This document shows, one piece after another, positions 1-7,928 of a DNA stretch of 64,000 nt. The stretch covers positions 62,001 through 126,000 of the forward strand of contig WRLE01000004.1 of NCBI GenBank assembly GCA_009777775.1, in the 5' to 3' direction. The notes beneath the pieces are model-generated. The model was not told the DNA's origin, made no database searches, and worked only from the letters and a program-made list of their open reading frames with translations. Every line of letters begins with the position of its first letter. Position 1 is the first letter of the stretch. Made by a program: the position numbers and the translations under genes. The stretch comes from Oscillospiraceae bacterium. Its GTDB lineage: Bacteria > Bacillota > Clostridia > Oscillospirales > Oscillospiraceae.

Positions 1-490
1 GTTGTCCGCGCCCGATGGGAACAAGAACATCAATTGCCTTGATTCCAGTTTGGAGTGGTACGCTAACTTCCTTTCGAGTAATGACACCTGGGGCAGTCCT
101 CATTATTTGTCGCGTTTTATCCGTGTCAATGATACCCTTGTTATCGATGGCTTGCCCAATGGCATTCACTATGCGTCCTAGCATAGCATCCCCTACAGGT
201 ACCTCTGCAGGACGACCGGTTCCATATACTATGTCGCCTTCTTTTACTTGAGCATCAGAACCCATAATGGCAGCACCAATACTATCAGCTTCCAAGTTTA
301 AGGCTATCGCCCTGACCCCCGAAGCCAATGTCAGCAATTCTCCGCTCTTGGCACTGTGCAAGCCTTGTATTCGAGCTATACCATCACCCACTCCGATAAC
401 AGTGCCAGCTTCCACCACGCTACTCTTTGCTGTAAATATCGATATTTGTTCTTTTATTTCCCTGCTGATATCAGCGAGGTTTACACCCAT
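1..490 (-). CDS. atpA: ATP synthase F1 subunit alpha, N-terminal part (cut by window edge)
   Basis: The first 163 codons of the alpha subunit of the F1 ATPase head. The N-terminal helix (NLADISREIKEQI), the beta-barrel domain (VGDGIARIQGL, GAAIMGSD) and the start of the nucleotide domain (GIKAIDVLVPIGRGQ) match the family; the Walker A loop lies beyond the left edge. Two in-frame ATGs exist, at 496 and 490. The one at 490 is preferred because TAGGA sits six bases upstream, while the ATG at 496 directly abuts it. It is the last gene seen in the minus-strand atp operon; gamma, beta and epsilon would be expected further left. It is separated from atpH by about 180 bases that include a heptamer repeat tract. 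Confidence 0.97.
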   Translation of the reverse strand, partial: MGVNLADISREIKEQISIFTAKSSVVEAGTVIGVGDGIARIQGLHSAKSGELLTLASGVRAIALNLEADSIGAAIMGSDAQVKEGDIVYGTGRPAEVPVGDAMLGRIVNAIGQAIDNKGIIDTDKTRQIMRTAPGVITRKEVSVPLQTGIKAIDVLVPIGRGQ

Positions 491-532
491 ATGCATTCCT
501 ACGCTTTCAAATGCTTATTTGTTTCATGCTTG

Positions 533-644
533 TTGGTACTTGGTTCATGATTCTTGGTTCTTGGTTCTAGGTTGTTGGTTCTTATTACTTAGTTCTTATT
601 ACTTAGTTCATGGTACTTGATTCATTGTACTTGGTTATTAGTAC
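533..644. repeat. Degenerate heptamer tandem tract (16 units) between atpH and atpA
   Basis: Sixteen consecutive 7-base units with no slippage. The commonest unit on the plus strand is TTGGTTC, with variants TTAGTTC, TTATTAC, ATGATTC and TTGGTAC. It fills the gap between two atp genes. Similar 7-base periodic tracts with different unit sequences occur at 13718-13759 and 16779-16862. Confidence 0.85.
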
Positions 645-669
645 AATATATTAACATTTGCCATCACAA

Positions 670-915
670 TTATGACATACTAGAAATAATACTCTCTTTA
701 ATTTCATCGATTCTTTTTTTCACGCTTCGATCAATCAAAAGACCATCCACATAGACATAGAAGCCGCCAATCAAGCTTGGGTCAATCTCCAAGGAAATAG
801 ACACTTGCTTATTGAGCTTGCTTGACAGCAGCTTTTCCAGAGCCTTTTCTTGTTCCATGCTCAGTCTCATAGCCGAAACGACCTTTGCCATTGTCCCATT
901 ATATGACCCACTCAT
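670..915 (-). CDS. atpH: ATP synthase delta subunit, C-terminal domain only (81 aa)
   Basis: This matches the C-terminal domain of the delta/OSCP family, the stator cap of F-ATPases: AKVVSAMRLS, then the conserved EIDPSLIGGF core and VDGLLIDRSVKKRIDEIK. Usual family length is about 175-180 residues. Here the helical N-terminal domain that binds the alpha N-termini is absent. The start is tied down by an ATGA overlap with the atpF stop codon, and the region upstream is fully occupied by atpF, so no N-terminal part can be hidden there. Either the protein works as a short form or the domain is supplied elsewhere. Confidence 0.85.
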   Translation of the reverse strand: MSGSYNGTMAKVVSAMRLSMEQEKALEKLLSSKLNKQVSISLEIDPSLIGGFYVYVDGLLIDRSVKKRIDEIKESIISSMS

Positions 916-1457
916 AAGACAGACTCCAATTCAGAAAGAGATTCTTCGAAAAGCCTGTTTTGTGTATCTTCATCAATGGAATGTAAGAGGATTTTTTCTG
1001 CCAAATAGGAAGCAATATCAATAACATACTGCCTCATTTCATCATCGGCTTGCTCTCGCTCCAGTCGTATTTCGCTTTGAGCGAGTCTTTTCATTTCATC
1101 GATTTCGTTTCTTGCATCACTTATCATTTTTTCACTGGTTTGTGTAGCTTGCGTTATTGCAGTTTCCAAAATGTCGATTTTTTCTTGTTCTAAATCCAGG
1201 AGCATTTGCTCATATTGGGCTCTCATTTCCTCAGCTTTTGCAATCTCTTCTTCTGCAATGCGCATCTGGCTCTTTATGCTCTCTGCGCGTCTTTGCATAA
1301 ACCCGCTGACAGGTTTGTATAGGATAAAGCGCAAGGCAAGTCCTAGGACACAAGCGTTAAAAAGTTGGATGCATATATGAATCAGCGTCTGTCTGTCAAG
1401 CCCGAATAGAGGTCTGACAGCAGCTGCTGCAACGACCAGTACTGTTTCATTACTCAT
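912..1457 (-). CDS. atpF: ATP synthase F0 subunit b
   Basis: 181 residues with the b-subunit layout: one N-terminal membrane helix (about residues 25-48, LFNACVLGLALRFILYKPV) followed by a long charged helix (about 50-155) rich in Glu, Arg, Lys and Ala that would dimerise as the peripheral stalk, and a C-terminal part that binds delta. It is slightly longer than the usual 160-170 residues through its N-terminus. Its stop overlaps the atpH start by four bases, indicating translational coupling. It lies downstream of atpE in the operon. Confidence 0.93.
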   Translation of the reverse strand: MSNETVLVVAAAAVRPLFGLDRQTLIHICIQLFNACVLGLALRFILYKPVSGFMQRRAESIKSQMRIAEEEIAKAEEMRAQYEQMLLDLEQEKIDILETAITQATQTSEKMISDARNEIDEMKRLAQSEIRLEREQADDEMRQYVIDIASYLAEKILLHSIDEDTQNRLFEESLSELESVL

Positions 1458-1526
1458 TGCTCAGCAGTCCGTTCCTTTCAAAAATTAGCAAAACATACAA
1501 TTTATATTTATCTTGCTATCTTTGCT

Positions 1527-1805
1527 CTATGTACCCATTAAGTATTGTATATAAATTGGGATAAATGGGTTGGCAAATAACAGTATAATTGCCACAAGCA
1601 ATCCGTATATTCCTTGGGTTTCAGCCAGTGCCAGACTGATAAACATTGTGTTGGTAACAGTACCTGCCACTTCTGGTTGGCGTGAAATCGATTCGATAGC
1701 GGCAATGGCTATCTTCGCTTGTCCAAAAACGGTGACGATTCCATTTGATAGTGCTAGAACAACTGCTATATTGGAAATTATAATGATAGCTGATAGTCCA
1801 TCCAT
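1527..1805 (-). CDS. atpE: ATP synthase F0 subunit c, Na+-binding type
   Basis: 92 residues forming a two-helix hairpin joined by the conserved polar loop SRQPE (41-45). The carboxylate is Glu62 in LAETQGIYG. Compared from memory with the Ilyobacter tartaricus c subunit (Gln32, Glu65, Ser66, Tyr70), the residues Gln29, Glu62, Thr63 and Tyr67 fall at identical spacing, which points to Na+ rather than H+ coupling. Helix 1 is unusual: the glycine-repeat motif that packs the c ring is mostly replaced by bulky residues (GIVTVFGQAKIAI). A GGAGG site precedes the ATG. Confidence 0.93.
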   Translation of the reverse strand: MDGLSAIIIISNIAVVLALSNGIVTVFGQAKIAIAAIESISRQPEVAGTVTNTMFISLALAETQGIYGLLVAIILLFANPFIPIYIQYLMGT

Positions 1806-1838
1806 GTTTTTTCCTCCATGTTAAAAAGATTTACTTTG

Positions 1839-2522
1839 TTATGAAGCACTGATTGCAGCATTGCGGATAAAAGATAAGCTCAATAAGCAAAATATGTATG
1901 TCTGCAATGCTCCAATTGCCAAGTCAAAATACATATGAAGCGGGATTGGTATAAGTATTCTCAAATATACTGGCATACTATATACCATCGCCATTAGTAT
2001 GAGTCCCGATAACATATTGCCAAAGAGTCTAAAGCTAAGGGATATGGGTTTCGACAACTCGCCGATGATATTTATGGGTAAAAATAGAAATATTGGTTGG
2101 ACTAAGCTTTTTAAATAATCCTTTTTTCGATGCTTTATACCCATTTTTTGTATGAAGTAAAAGGAGCATAATGCCAATGCAAAATTAGTGGACCATTCTG
2201 TTGTGGGAGGTCGTAAGCCAACGATTCCGCTGATATTCGATGTGAAGATAAATAAAACCAACATCAAAAACCAAGGAGCAAGCTCCATAAGGTTTTCACC
2301 AGCAGTATTTCGGACAAAGTTTTCCACAAGCTCTATTAGAGATTCGACAGCGTTTTGAAAACCAGTGGGGATTGTCTGAAATTTGCTCACTGCACTTTTT
2401 GCAATAAGGGCAAAAACAATTAATAGACCCATGAGCACCCATGTACTGACAAGGGTCTGTGTAATTTGTATTTCAATGCCGAATATTTCGAATTCATAAA
2501 GAATTTTGTTGAATATATCCAA
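1839..2522 (-). CDS. atpB: ATP synthase F0 subunit a
   Basis: 227 residues, five to six membrane helices. It carries the family signature GELSKPISLSFRLFGNMLSG, including the essential arginine of SFRLFGN that faces the c-ring carboxylate, and a C-terminal helix with LQTYIFCLLSLSFI. It forms the ion half-channels of F0. The reading frame begins with TTG, eight bases after GGGAG; no better ATG is present. It is followed by atpE after 33 bases. Confidence 0.95.
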   Translation of the reverse strand: MDIFNKILYEFEIFGIEIQITQTLVSTWVLMGLLIVFALIAKSAVSKFQTIPTGFQNAVESLIELVENFVRNTAGENLMELAPWFLMLVLFIFTSNISGIVGLRPPTTEWSTNFALALCSFYFIQKMGIKHRKKDYLKSLVQPIFLFLPINIIGELSKPISLSFRLFGNMLSGLILMAMVYSMPVYLRILIPIPLHMYFDLAIGALQTYIFCLLSLSFIRNAAISAS

Positions 2523-2619
2523 TAAACTACTCCCTATAATTCATTTTATGATTGCAATTTGGTGGTTATAATATATGTATCGGCTGTGTTGATGGGGATT
2601 TTTAGTGTGAGAAGAAGCG

Positions 2620-2994
2620 TTACTGCATACTCGCACTGTTTCGTACCGACAGCGATGCCACTTGAAAGGACAATACTCCTGCTGCTGTACTATATATATT
2701 GATAAATGGCACTAGGGCTGCAACCACCAGCAACACTCCTGTTATACCGAATCGCAAAATATGCTGCAGGTGCACATAGGCACTTACTGTTTGCGTTTCG
2801 AGACCAGTAATTCTATTGACTGCTCCATCTATCATCACGACTTTAATGATGCTAATGGCAACACCGAAAATAGTGCCTAGGAAAACAGGTAAAAAGCTCG
2901 ATATTTGCATATATGATAGCAATATGCCAACAGTAGCTATAAATATCCCACATGAGATAATCACCAAAATCATCTTTTTAGCGATTTTTGACAA
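2620..2994 (-). CDS. atpI: AtpI-like membrane protein (ATP synthase subunit I family)
   Basis: 124 residues with four predicted membrane helices in two pairs and a short loop, the usual size and position for AtpI, the accessory protein upstream of atpB that helps c-ring assembly in several bacteria. The start is TTG with a GGAG site inside the end of atpZ, and the two genes are separated by only two bases. Assignment rests on gene order, length and helix pattern more than on a sharp motif. Confidence 0.7.
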   Translation of the reverse strand: MSKIAKKMILVIISCGIFIATVGILLSYMQISSFLPVFLGTIFGVAISIIKVVMIDGAVNRITGLETQTVSAYVHLQHILRFGITGVLLVVAALVPFINIYSTAAGVLSFQVASLSVRNSASMQ

Positions 2995-2996
2995 CT

Positions 2997-3296
2997 TTAT
3001 TCATCTCCTTCGCCATTGTTCATATCATTTTTTGTCGATGGTGATTTATCCAGGGGTTTTTCATCATCTTCTACAAGCTTTTCCCCACGTTCTTCCAATA
3101 TTGTTTTAATAGCGGCTGCTACCCCCAACAATGAAAACAACATTTGCATCCATGGAGCGGTGCCGAATGTTCTGTCAAGAAGCTTGCCAATATACACTCC
3201 GATTATAAGGCAGGCTGCTATTGTGACTCCGATATGTGTAAAAGCAGTCAGAGCGCTAACAACATACTTGCTACTTTTATTGTTATCATTTCCCAC
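2997..3296 (-). CDS. atpZ: AtpZ/AtpI family small membrane protein
   Basis: 99 residues: two membrane helices (about 14-36 and 48-66) around a short loop, with GVYIGKLLDRTFGTAPW typical of the AtpZ family, and a long acidic C-terminal tail rich in Asp, Glu and Asn. AtpZ with AtpI has been described as a Mg2+/Ca2+ transporter linked to the ATP synthase. The reading frame starts with GTG and has only a weak binding site. It follows marR by 41 bases. Confidence 0.75.
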   Translation of the reverse strand: MGNDNNKSSKYVVSALTAFTHIGVTIAACLIIGVYIGKLLDRTFGTAPWMQMLFSLLGVAAAIKTILEERGEKLVEDDEKPLDKSPSTKNDMNNGEGDE

Positions 3297-3337
3297 TTAT
3301 TTCACACATTTCCATTCCATAGAAATAACTAGCTGAA

Positions 3338-3781
3338 CTAGGCGAGTTCCATATCTTCGGCAATGCTGGCAAATAGATTAAACAGCCGCACAAGCTCTTT
3401 TGCATTGTCATCTCCCAGACGAGAGATAATCTCACCAAGTATCCGATTATATTCAACGCTCGCTTCTGCAATGGCTTCCTGTCCCTTTTCTGTCAGGGTA
3501 ACTGTGACCTTTCGCCGGTTGCTTTTGTTGATTTCTCTGTTTAAATAACCTTTTTCTTCCATTTGGTTTGCCATCTGTGACAAAGCCGCCTTTGTAATGC
3601 ATAGTTGCTTGCTCAATTCTGATAAGTATATATTTTCGTTAGAATCCCTCTGGTTGCTCTCCAGAGCACACATCAGGGCAAAGGTGGTCAGGTCCATGTC
3701 TTTGTATCGCATGATTGTGTTAGCTTTTCTAATACGAAAAACCGAATGAATCAATTGATCCTTAAATGTGTCAATCACCAA
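3338..3781 (-). CDS. MarR family transcriptional regulator
   Basis: 147 residues with the MarR winged-helix layout: N-terminal dimerisation helix, the helix-turn-helix YLSELSKQLCITKAALSQMANQMEEKGYL (about residues 55-83), the wing REINKSNRRKVTVTLTEKG and C-terminal dimer helices. It is the first gene of the minus-strand run that continues into atpZ 41 bases later, with no terminator visible between them, so it may be cotranscribed with the ATP synthase. Its promoter contains a 14-base inverted repeat near the predicted transcription start, consistent with autoregulation. The ligand cannot be inferred. Confidence 0.9.
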   Translation of the reverse strand: MVIDTFKDQLIHSVFRIRKANTIMRYKDMDLTTFALMCALESNQRDSNENIYLSELSKQLCITKAALSQMANQMEEKGYLNREINKSNRRKVTVTLTEKGQEAIAEASVEYNRILGEIISRLGDDNAKELVRLFNLFASIAEDMELA

Positions 3782-3821
3782 AACATCCCCTTTATCAATG
3801 CAAACAGCTAAAGGCTTAATA

Positions 3822-3863
3822 GTTAACCCATTAACAGTTTAGCATATTCCCATAAAATGTCAA
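3822..3863 (-). promoter_or_regulatory. Promoter of marR (and probably the atp operon) with an inverted-repeat operator
   Basis: On the minus strand, TTGACA (3863-3858) is followed after 16 bases by TAAACT (3841-3836). Just downstream, GTTAA-CCCA-TTAAC (3822-3835) is a perfect inverted repeat covering the expected start of transcription, where MarR repressors often bind. Confidence 0.6.
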
Positions 3864-3911
3864 CAATATATGAGAAATTCACATTTTGTTTTATATTTTA
3901 AGGTGTTGCAC

Positions 3912-3962
3912 AAAAAAGCGAACACCATCACGACAGAAGCATCGTGGAGGTGTTCGCTTTTT
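3912..3962 (-). terminator. Rho-independent terminator after tRNA-Ser
   Basis: A long hairpin with arms GCGAACACC and GGTGTTCGC and a further inner stem (CACGA/TCGTG), flanked by an A run and a T run. On the minus strand it lies six bases beyond the CCA end of tRNA-Ser and ends in a T run. Confidence 0.85.
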
Positions 3963-3967
3963 CATAT

Positions 3968-4056
3968 TGGCGGAGAGGATGGGATTCGAACCCATGGTAG
4001 GTTGCCCTACACGACATTTCCAGTGTCGCACCTTACGACCACTCGGACACCTCTCC
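3968..4056 (-). tRNA. tRNA-Ser (anticodon GGA), CCA encoded
   Basis: 89 bases on the minus strand. The acceptor stem GGAGAGG pairs with CCTCTCC, the anticodon stem-loop contains CTGGAAA with anticodon GGA, the long variable arm typical of class II tRNAs is present (GTGTAGGGCAACCTACC), and the T arm contains GGGTTCGAATCCC. The CCA tail is encoded. Confidence 0.97.
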
Positions 4057-4601
4057 ATATGGTTGCTTTCTTTGACATATATGACATACTTCGATTGTTT
4101 AAACAAAATAGTTTATATTCAAAATAAAACAATAAAAGCAGCTAGGTCATTGTAAGATATTCCCCTGCTAAAGTCAAGGTAAAAAATAATAATAAGCTTG
4201 ACGTTATCATAGAATAACAGAGGGGAAATGCGAAAACTGCTTGACAGGGGAGTCTTGCGGTTATAGAATGTTTGGGATGATTATTGTGAAACAGGGCAAA
4301 ACGAAAAATAAGAGCAATTAGCGAGCCGACTATTTTTTGCCTGGGGGACGTTTCACGAGCAAGTCTGCAATATGCAAAAACCGCAAAGCAGAGCATTATA
4401 ACCATTTCAAAGCAATGTTTGCCAAAGGGAACGAATTGAAGCTATATATGGCACAGGACGACTCCCTGATTACAAACGCAATTGCATTTGCTACTGTCTT
4501 TGCAGTTATTACTATATGATGCAGGATTTTCATCAACTAAAGCTGATGTTTTATCATCAGATACTCATATTTATTTTCATAAGGAGGTGCAAGCGCCCAC
4601 A
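4057..4601. other. 545-base interval without a supported gene
   Basis: Short open frames occur on both strands (for example 4142-4405 minus and 4337-4519 plus), but none has both a plausible ribosome binding site and a recognisable protein pattern. The last part contains the strong AAGGAGG site of rny at 4581-4587. I see no clear hairpin terminator or riboswitch. Confidence 0.5.
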
Positions 4602-6152
4602 ATGACGCCGATTCAATATATTATTGTTATAGCTTCGCTGATTGCAGCCGCTGTAGTGTTTTTTATCCTTGGTATCACTTACAGAAAAAGAGTCTCTGAG
4701 CGTGAGATACAAAGCGCAGAAGAGAGCGCAAAAAGGATAATCAACGACTCAATTAAAGCCGCAGAGAGCAAAAAGCGAGAAGCCCTTGTGGAAGCAAGGG
4801 AAGAAATACACAAAAACCGAACCGAGTACGAACGAGAAGTAAAAGAACGCCGAACAGAAATACAAAAACAAGAGCGCAGATTGCAGCAAAAGGAGGAAAT
4901 GCTCGATAAAAAAACTGACGGGATAGAGAAAAAGAACGAAACCCTCACCAAGAGACTCAGTGAACTGGATGCCGCCCATGAGGAGGTTGCTGAAATAAAG
5001 CGCAACCAATTCGAAATGCTGGAAAAAATCTCTGGCTACACCATTGAGGAAGCAAAAGCATATCTCATTTCAAATCTCGAATCCGAAGTCACCCACGAAG
5101 CTGCAATGAAAATCAAAGAAATCGAAGCCCGTCTCAAAGACGAGGCAGAGCAAAAAGCCAGGGAATATATATCCCTTGCCATACAAAGATGCGCAGCTGA
5201 TCACGTTGCCGAAGCGACAGTCTCTGTGGTTCCCCTACCCAATGACGAAATGAAAGGTCGCATAATTGGCCGAGAAGGCCGCAACATACGTACAATCGAA
5301 ACATTGAGCGGAGTTGATTTGATAATCGACGACACCCCAGAAGCAATCACTTTATCCAGTTTTGACCCCATCAGAAGGGAAGTTGCTAGAATAGCCTTGG
5401 AAAAACTCATCATAGATGGTCGCATCCACCCTGCTAGAATCGAAGAAATGGTCGATAAAGCAAAAAAGGAAGTTGATGCTACCATAAAATCCGAAGGCGA
5501 GCGCGCAACCTTTGAGACAGGTATACATGGTCTTCATCAAGAGGTCGTTAGACTCCTAGGCAGGATGCGCTACCGCACAAGTTATGGACAAAATGTGCTC
5601 AACCATTCCATTGAAGTTGCTCATATTGCTGGCTTGTTGGCTGCTGAACTGGGTGTTGATGTAATGACTGCAAAACGGGCTGGTCTTCTCCACGATTTAG
5701 GAAAAGCAATCGACCACGAAGTTGAAGGCAGCCATGTGAACATCGGAATTGATTTGGCTAAAAAATACAAGGAAAACGAAGAAATCATCCATGCTATTCA
5801 CGCTCATCATGGCGATGTGGAACCACAAACGATAATAGCTTGCATAGTTCAAGCATCAGACTCCATATCAGCAGCTCGCCCCGGAGCTAGAAGGGAAAAT
5901 GTGGAGAGCTATGTGAAACGCTTGGAAAAACTCGAAGAACTCACCTGCGCATTTATTGGAGTAGATAGCTCATACGCCATTCAAGCAGGCAGGGAAATCC
6001 GGATTATGGTTAAGCCTGAAGAAGTATCGGAAGACGAAATGGTGCTACTCGCTCGAGACATCGCCAAAAAGATAGAAACCGAGCTAGAGTATCCAGGTCA
6101 AATCAAAGTAAACCTATTAAGAGAGACTAAAGCAATAGAATATGCTAAATAA
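4602..6152 (+). CDS. rny: Ribonuclease Y
   Basis: 516 residues, the normal length. An N-terminal membrane anchor (about 4-25) is followed by a long coiled coil of Glu/Arg/Lys (about 30-150), a KH domain with [15 protein letters not shown] (about 218-232) and an HD domain with [13 protein letters not shown] and the HD pair at about 364-365 (LLHDLGKA). RNase Y is the membrane-bound endoribonuclease that starts mRNA decay in many Firmicutes. The start chosen is the ATG at 4602, 14 bases after AAGGAGG; an upstream in-frame extension to 4482 adds residues not seen in the family. It is probably monocistronic. Confidence 0.97.
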   Translation: MTPIQYIIVIASLIAAAVVFFILGITYRKRVSEREIQSAEESAKRIINDSIKAAESKKREALVEAREEIHKNRTEYEREVKERRTEIQKQERRLQQKEEMLDKKTDGIEKKNETLTKRLSELDAAHEEVAEIKRNQFEMLEKISGYTIEEAKAYLISNLESEVTHEAAMKIKEIEARLKDEAEQKAREYISLAIQRCAADHVAEATVSVVPLPNDEMKGRIIGREGRNIRTIETLSGVDLIIDDTPEAITLSSFDPIRREVARIALEKLIIDGRIHPARIEEMVDKAKKEVDATIKSEGERATFETGIHGLHQEVVRLLGRMRYRTSYGQNVLNHSIEVAHIAGLLAAELGVDVMTAKRAGLLHDLGKAIDHEVEGSHVNIGIDLAKKYKENEEIIHAIHAHHGDVEPQTIIACIVQASDSISAARPGARRENVESYVKRLEKLEELTCAFIGVDSSYAIQAGREIRIMVKPEEVSEDEMVLLARDIAKKIETELEYPGQIKVNLLRETKAIEYAK

Positions 6153-6188
6153 ATAGCATTGTCATTAAAAACACGCATTTGAAAAACC

Positions 6189-6269
6189 AAAAGTCGAATT
6201 GTATGAATCGAAGTAACATATAGCAAATGGAAATCATGCTATATAACTGCGAAATATAATTCGACTTTT
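6189..6269 (+). terminator. Terminator-like inverted repeat after rny
   Basis: A perfect 12-base inverted repeat, AAAAGTCGAATT and AATTCGACTTTT, separated by 57 bases that hold an inner ATATAGCA/TGCTATAT hairpin. The 3' arm ends in TTTT followed by CCCCTTTTT. Confidence 0.7.
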
Positions 6270-6352
6270 CCCCTTTTTACCCTAAAGAATTGTACTTTTT
6301 ATCTGAATTATAGCATTATAATAAAACATATCATAGAAATGAAAAATTTGTG

Positions 6353-6381
6353 TTGAATTTCACGTATTTTTCCTGTATTAT
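6353..6381 (+). promoter_or_regulatory. Promoter of the alcohol dehydrogenase gene
   Basis: TTGAAT (6353-6358) and TATTAT (6376-6381) with a 17-base spacer. This gives a leader of about 58 bases before the ATG at 6446. Confidence 0.6.
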
Positions 6382-6445
6382 GTCATGTGGTTGGAAATCG
6401 TTTAACACAAACGTATTCAATACAATACTAGGAGGAAAGAACTAT

Positions 6446-7501
6446 ATGAAAGCATATGCAATGTTAGGACTCAACAACACTGGTTGGATCGATGCAGAAA
6501 GACCCGTGTGTGGGCCCCTGGATGCAATCTGCAAACCACTGGCACTGGCACCATGTACTTCTGATGTACATACCGTATGGGAAGGCGCCATCGGCGATAG
6601 GCACAACTTAGTCCTCGGACACGAAGGTGTCGGCGAAGTCGTTGAAGTAGGCTCCCTTGTTAAAGACTTTAAGGTCGGCGACAAAGTATTAGTACCGGCT
6701 ATCACCCCCGACTGGAACTCCGTCGAGGCACAAGCTGGTTTCGCACAGCATTCAGGCGGAATGCTCTCTGGCTGGAAATTCTCCAACATCAAAGATGGTG
6801 TTTTCGGAGAATTTTTCCATGTTAATGATGCAGATGGTAACTTGGCTCATCTTCCCGATGGAATGGATCTAGCTACCGCTTCCATGCTCTCCGACATGGT
6901 TCCCACAGGATTCCTCGCTGCTGATATGGCAGACATCCAATTCGGCGATAAAGTAGTCGTTGTTGGTATTGGTCCTGTCGGTCTCATGGCTGTTGCAGCC
7001 GCTGCCATCAGAGGCGCATCGGATCTATTCGGCGTTGGTTCAAGACCAGACTGTGTTGCTCTCGCTAAAGAATTCGGCGCAACTGACACCATTAACTACA
7101 GAGACGGCGATCTTGTTGAGCAAGTACTCGACCGCACAGGCGGAAAGGGTGTTGACCGCGTTATTATCGCAGGCGGCGACCTTGACACATTCGACCAAGC
7201 AGTTCGCATGGTTAAAGCTGGTGGTAAAATAAGCAATGTCAACTATCTCGGTGGTGGCGATTACTTCAAAATCCCCAGAGTCGAGTGGGGCGTTGGAATG
7301 GGTCACAAACAAATCATCGGTGGTTTGATGCTGGGCGGAAGACTCCGCATGGAGCAATACTCAGACCTCTGGAGAGCTGGTAGAATCAACCCAGGCAAAC
7401 TGGTCACTCACACTCTCAACGGTTTTGACAAAGTTGAAGAGGCACTCTTCCTCATGAAAGACAAACCCGCTGACTTGATTAAGCCCGTAGTAATCATCTA
7501 A
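6446..7501 (+). CDS. adh: NADP-dependent secondary alcohol dehydrogenase (zinc-type)
   Basis: 351 residues, exactly the length of the Thermoanaerobacter brockii and Clostridium beijerinckii secondary alcohol dehydrogenases, which it resembles throughout (MLGLNNTGWI, CTSDVHTVWEGA, GHEGVGEVVEVGS). These cytosolic enzymes interconvert secondary alcohols and ketones. Catalytic zinc ligands Cys37 and His59 are present and the third (Asp) lies in MLSDMVPTG. The NAD(P) fold has GIGPVG, and GVGSRPDC keeps the Gly-Ser-Arg set known to select NADPH. The start at 6446 follows AGGAGG by nine bases. It has its own promoter and terminator. Confidence 0.97.
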   Translation: MKAYAMLGLNNTGWIDAERPVCGPLDAICKPLALAPCTSDVHTVWEGAIGDRHNLVLGHEGVGEVVEVGSLVKDFKVGDKVLVPAITPDWNSVEAQAGFAQHSGGMLSGWKFSNIKDGVFGEFFHVNDADGNLAHLPDGMDLATASMLSDMVPTGFLAADMADIQFGDKVVVVGIGPVGLMAVAAAAIRGASDLFGVGSRPDCVALAKEFGATDTINYRDGDLVEQVLDRTGGKGVDRVIIAGGDLDTFDQAVRMVKAGGKISNVNYLGGGDYFKIPRVEWGVGMGHKQIIGGLMLGGRLRMEQYSDLWRAGRINPGKLVTHTLNGFDKVEEALFLMKDKPADLIKPVVII

Positions 7502-7534
7502 TTAGCGAATTATTACAATCTAAATGTCAATATA

Positions 7535-7580
7535 CAACAAACAAAGCACTGATATAAATAATCGGTGCTTTGTTGTTTTA
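7535..7580 (+). terminator. Terminator after the alcohol dehydrogenase gene
   Basis: A hairpin with arms ACAAAGCACTGAT and ATCGGTGCTTTGT (one G-T pair) followed by TGTTTTA, 33 bases beyond the stop codon. Confidence 0.75.
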
Positions 7581-7605
7581 ATAGAGTTTCAAAATAGAAC
7601 TATAA

Positions 7606-7863
7606 CTAAATACTGGACAATACGCTGCTATTATGAGCATGGGGGCAAGCGGCACTGCAGGTCTTGCTGTTTGCGCAGGCTGCCACTGGCTCTGAAGCTG
7701 CTCCACCTGCTCTTATATAATTAGGAGCAAACTTAAAGGAAGTTGCAAGGTCTGTAGACCCGCAAACAGGGCAAGGAATGCGTTTTTCTGCTTTGTCCAC
7801 CATGGATGCTCGAACATTGAACTCTTCGTCGCAGTTTTTGCAACGCAAATCATAAAATGGCAT
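7606..7863 (-). CDS. FmdB-family zinc-ribbon protein
   Basis: 85 residues beginning MPFYDLRCKNCDEEFNV, with a zinc ribbon of two Cys pairs (CKNC at about 8-11 and CPVC at about 34-37), the hallmark of the FmdB/CxxC_CXXC_SSSS regulatory family. A Cys- and His-containing tail (CANSKTCSAACPHAH) could bind a second metal. The start at 7863 follows GAGGAGGT. It sits 65 bases after phoR on the same strand, but nothing ties it to phosphate control. Function unknown beyond the family. Confidence 0.85.
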   Translation of the reverse strand: MPFYDLRCKNCDEEFNVRASMVDKAEKRIPCPVCGSTDLATSFKFAPNYIRAGGAASEPVAACANSKTCSAACPHAHNSSVLSSI

Positions 7864-7928
7864 ATAATATACCTCCTCGGATTGTATGTTAGCTATTATA
7901 TCAAAAGAACAAGGGTTTCGCAATACTT

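Noticed and set aside
267-620. Plus-strand frame spanning the atpA start and the heptamer tract
   Set aside because: It is antisense to atpA, and its C-terminal part is just the translated 7-base repeat.
4142-4405. 87-codon open frame on the minus strand upstream of rny
   Set aside because: No ribosome binding site, no recognisable protein pattern and odd residue composition; probably chance.
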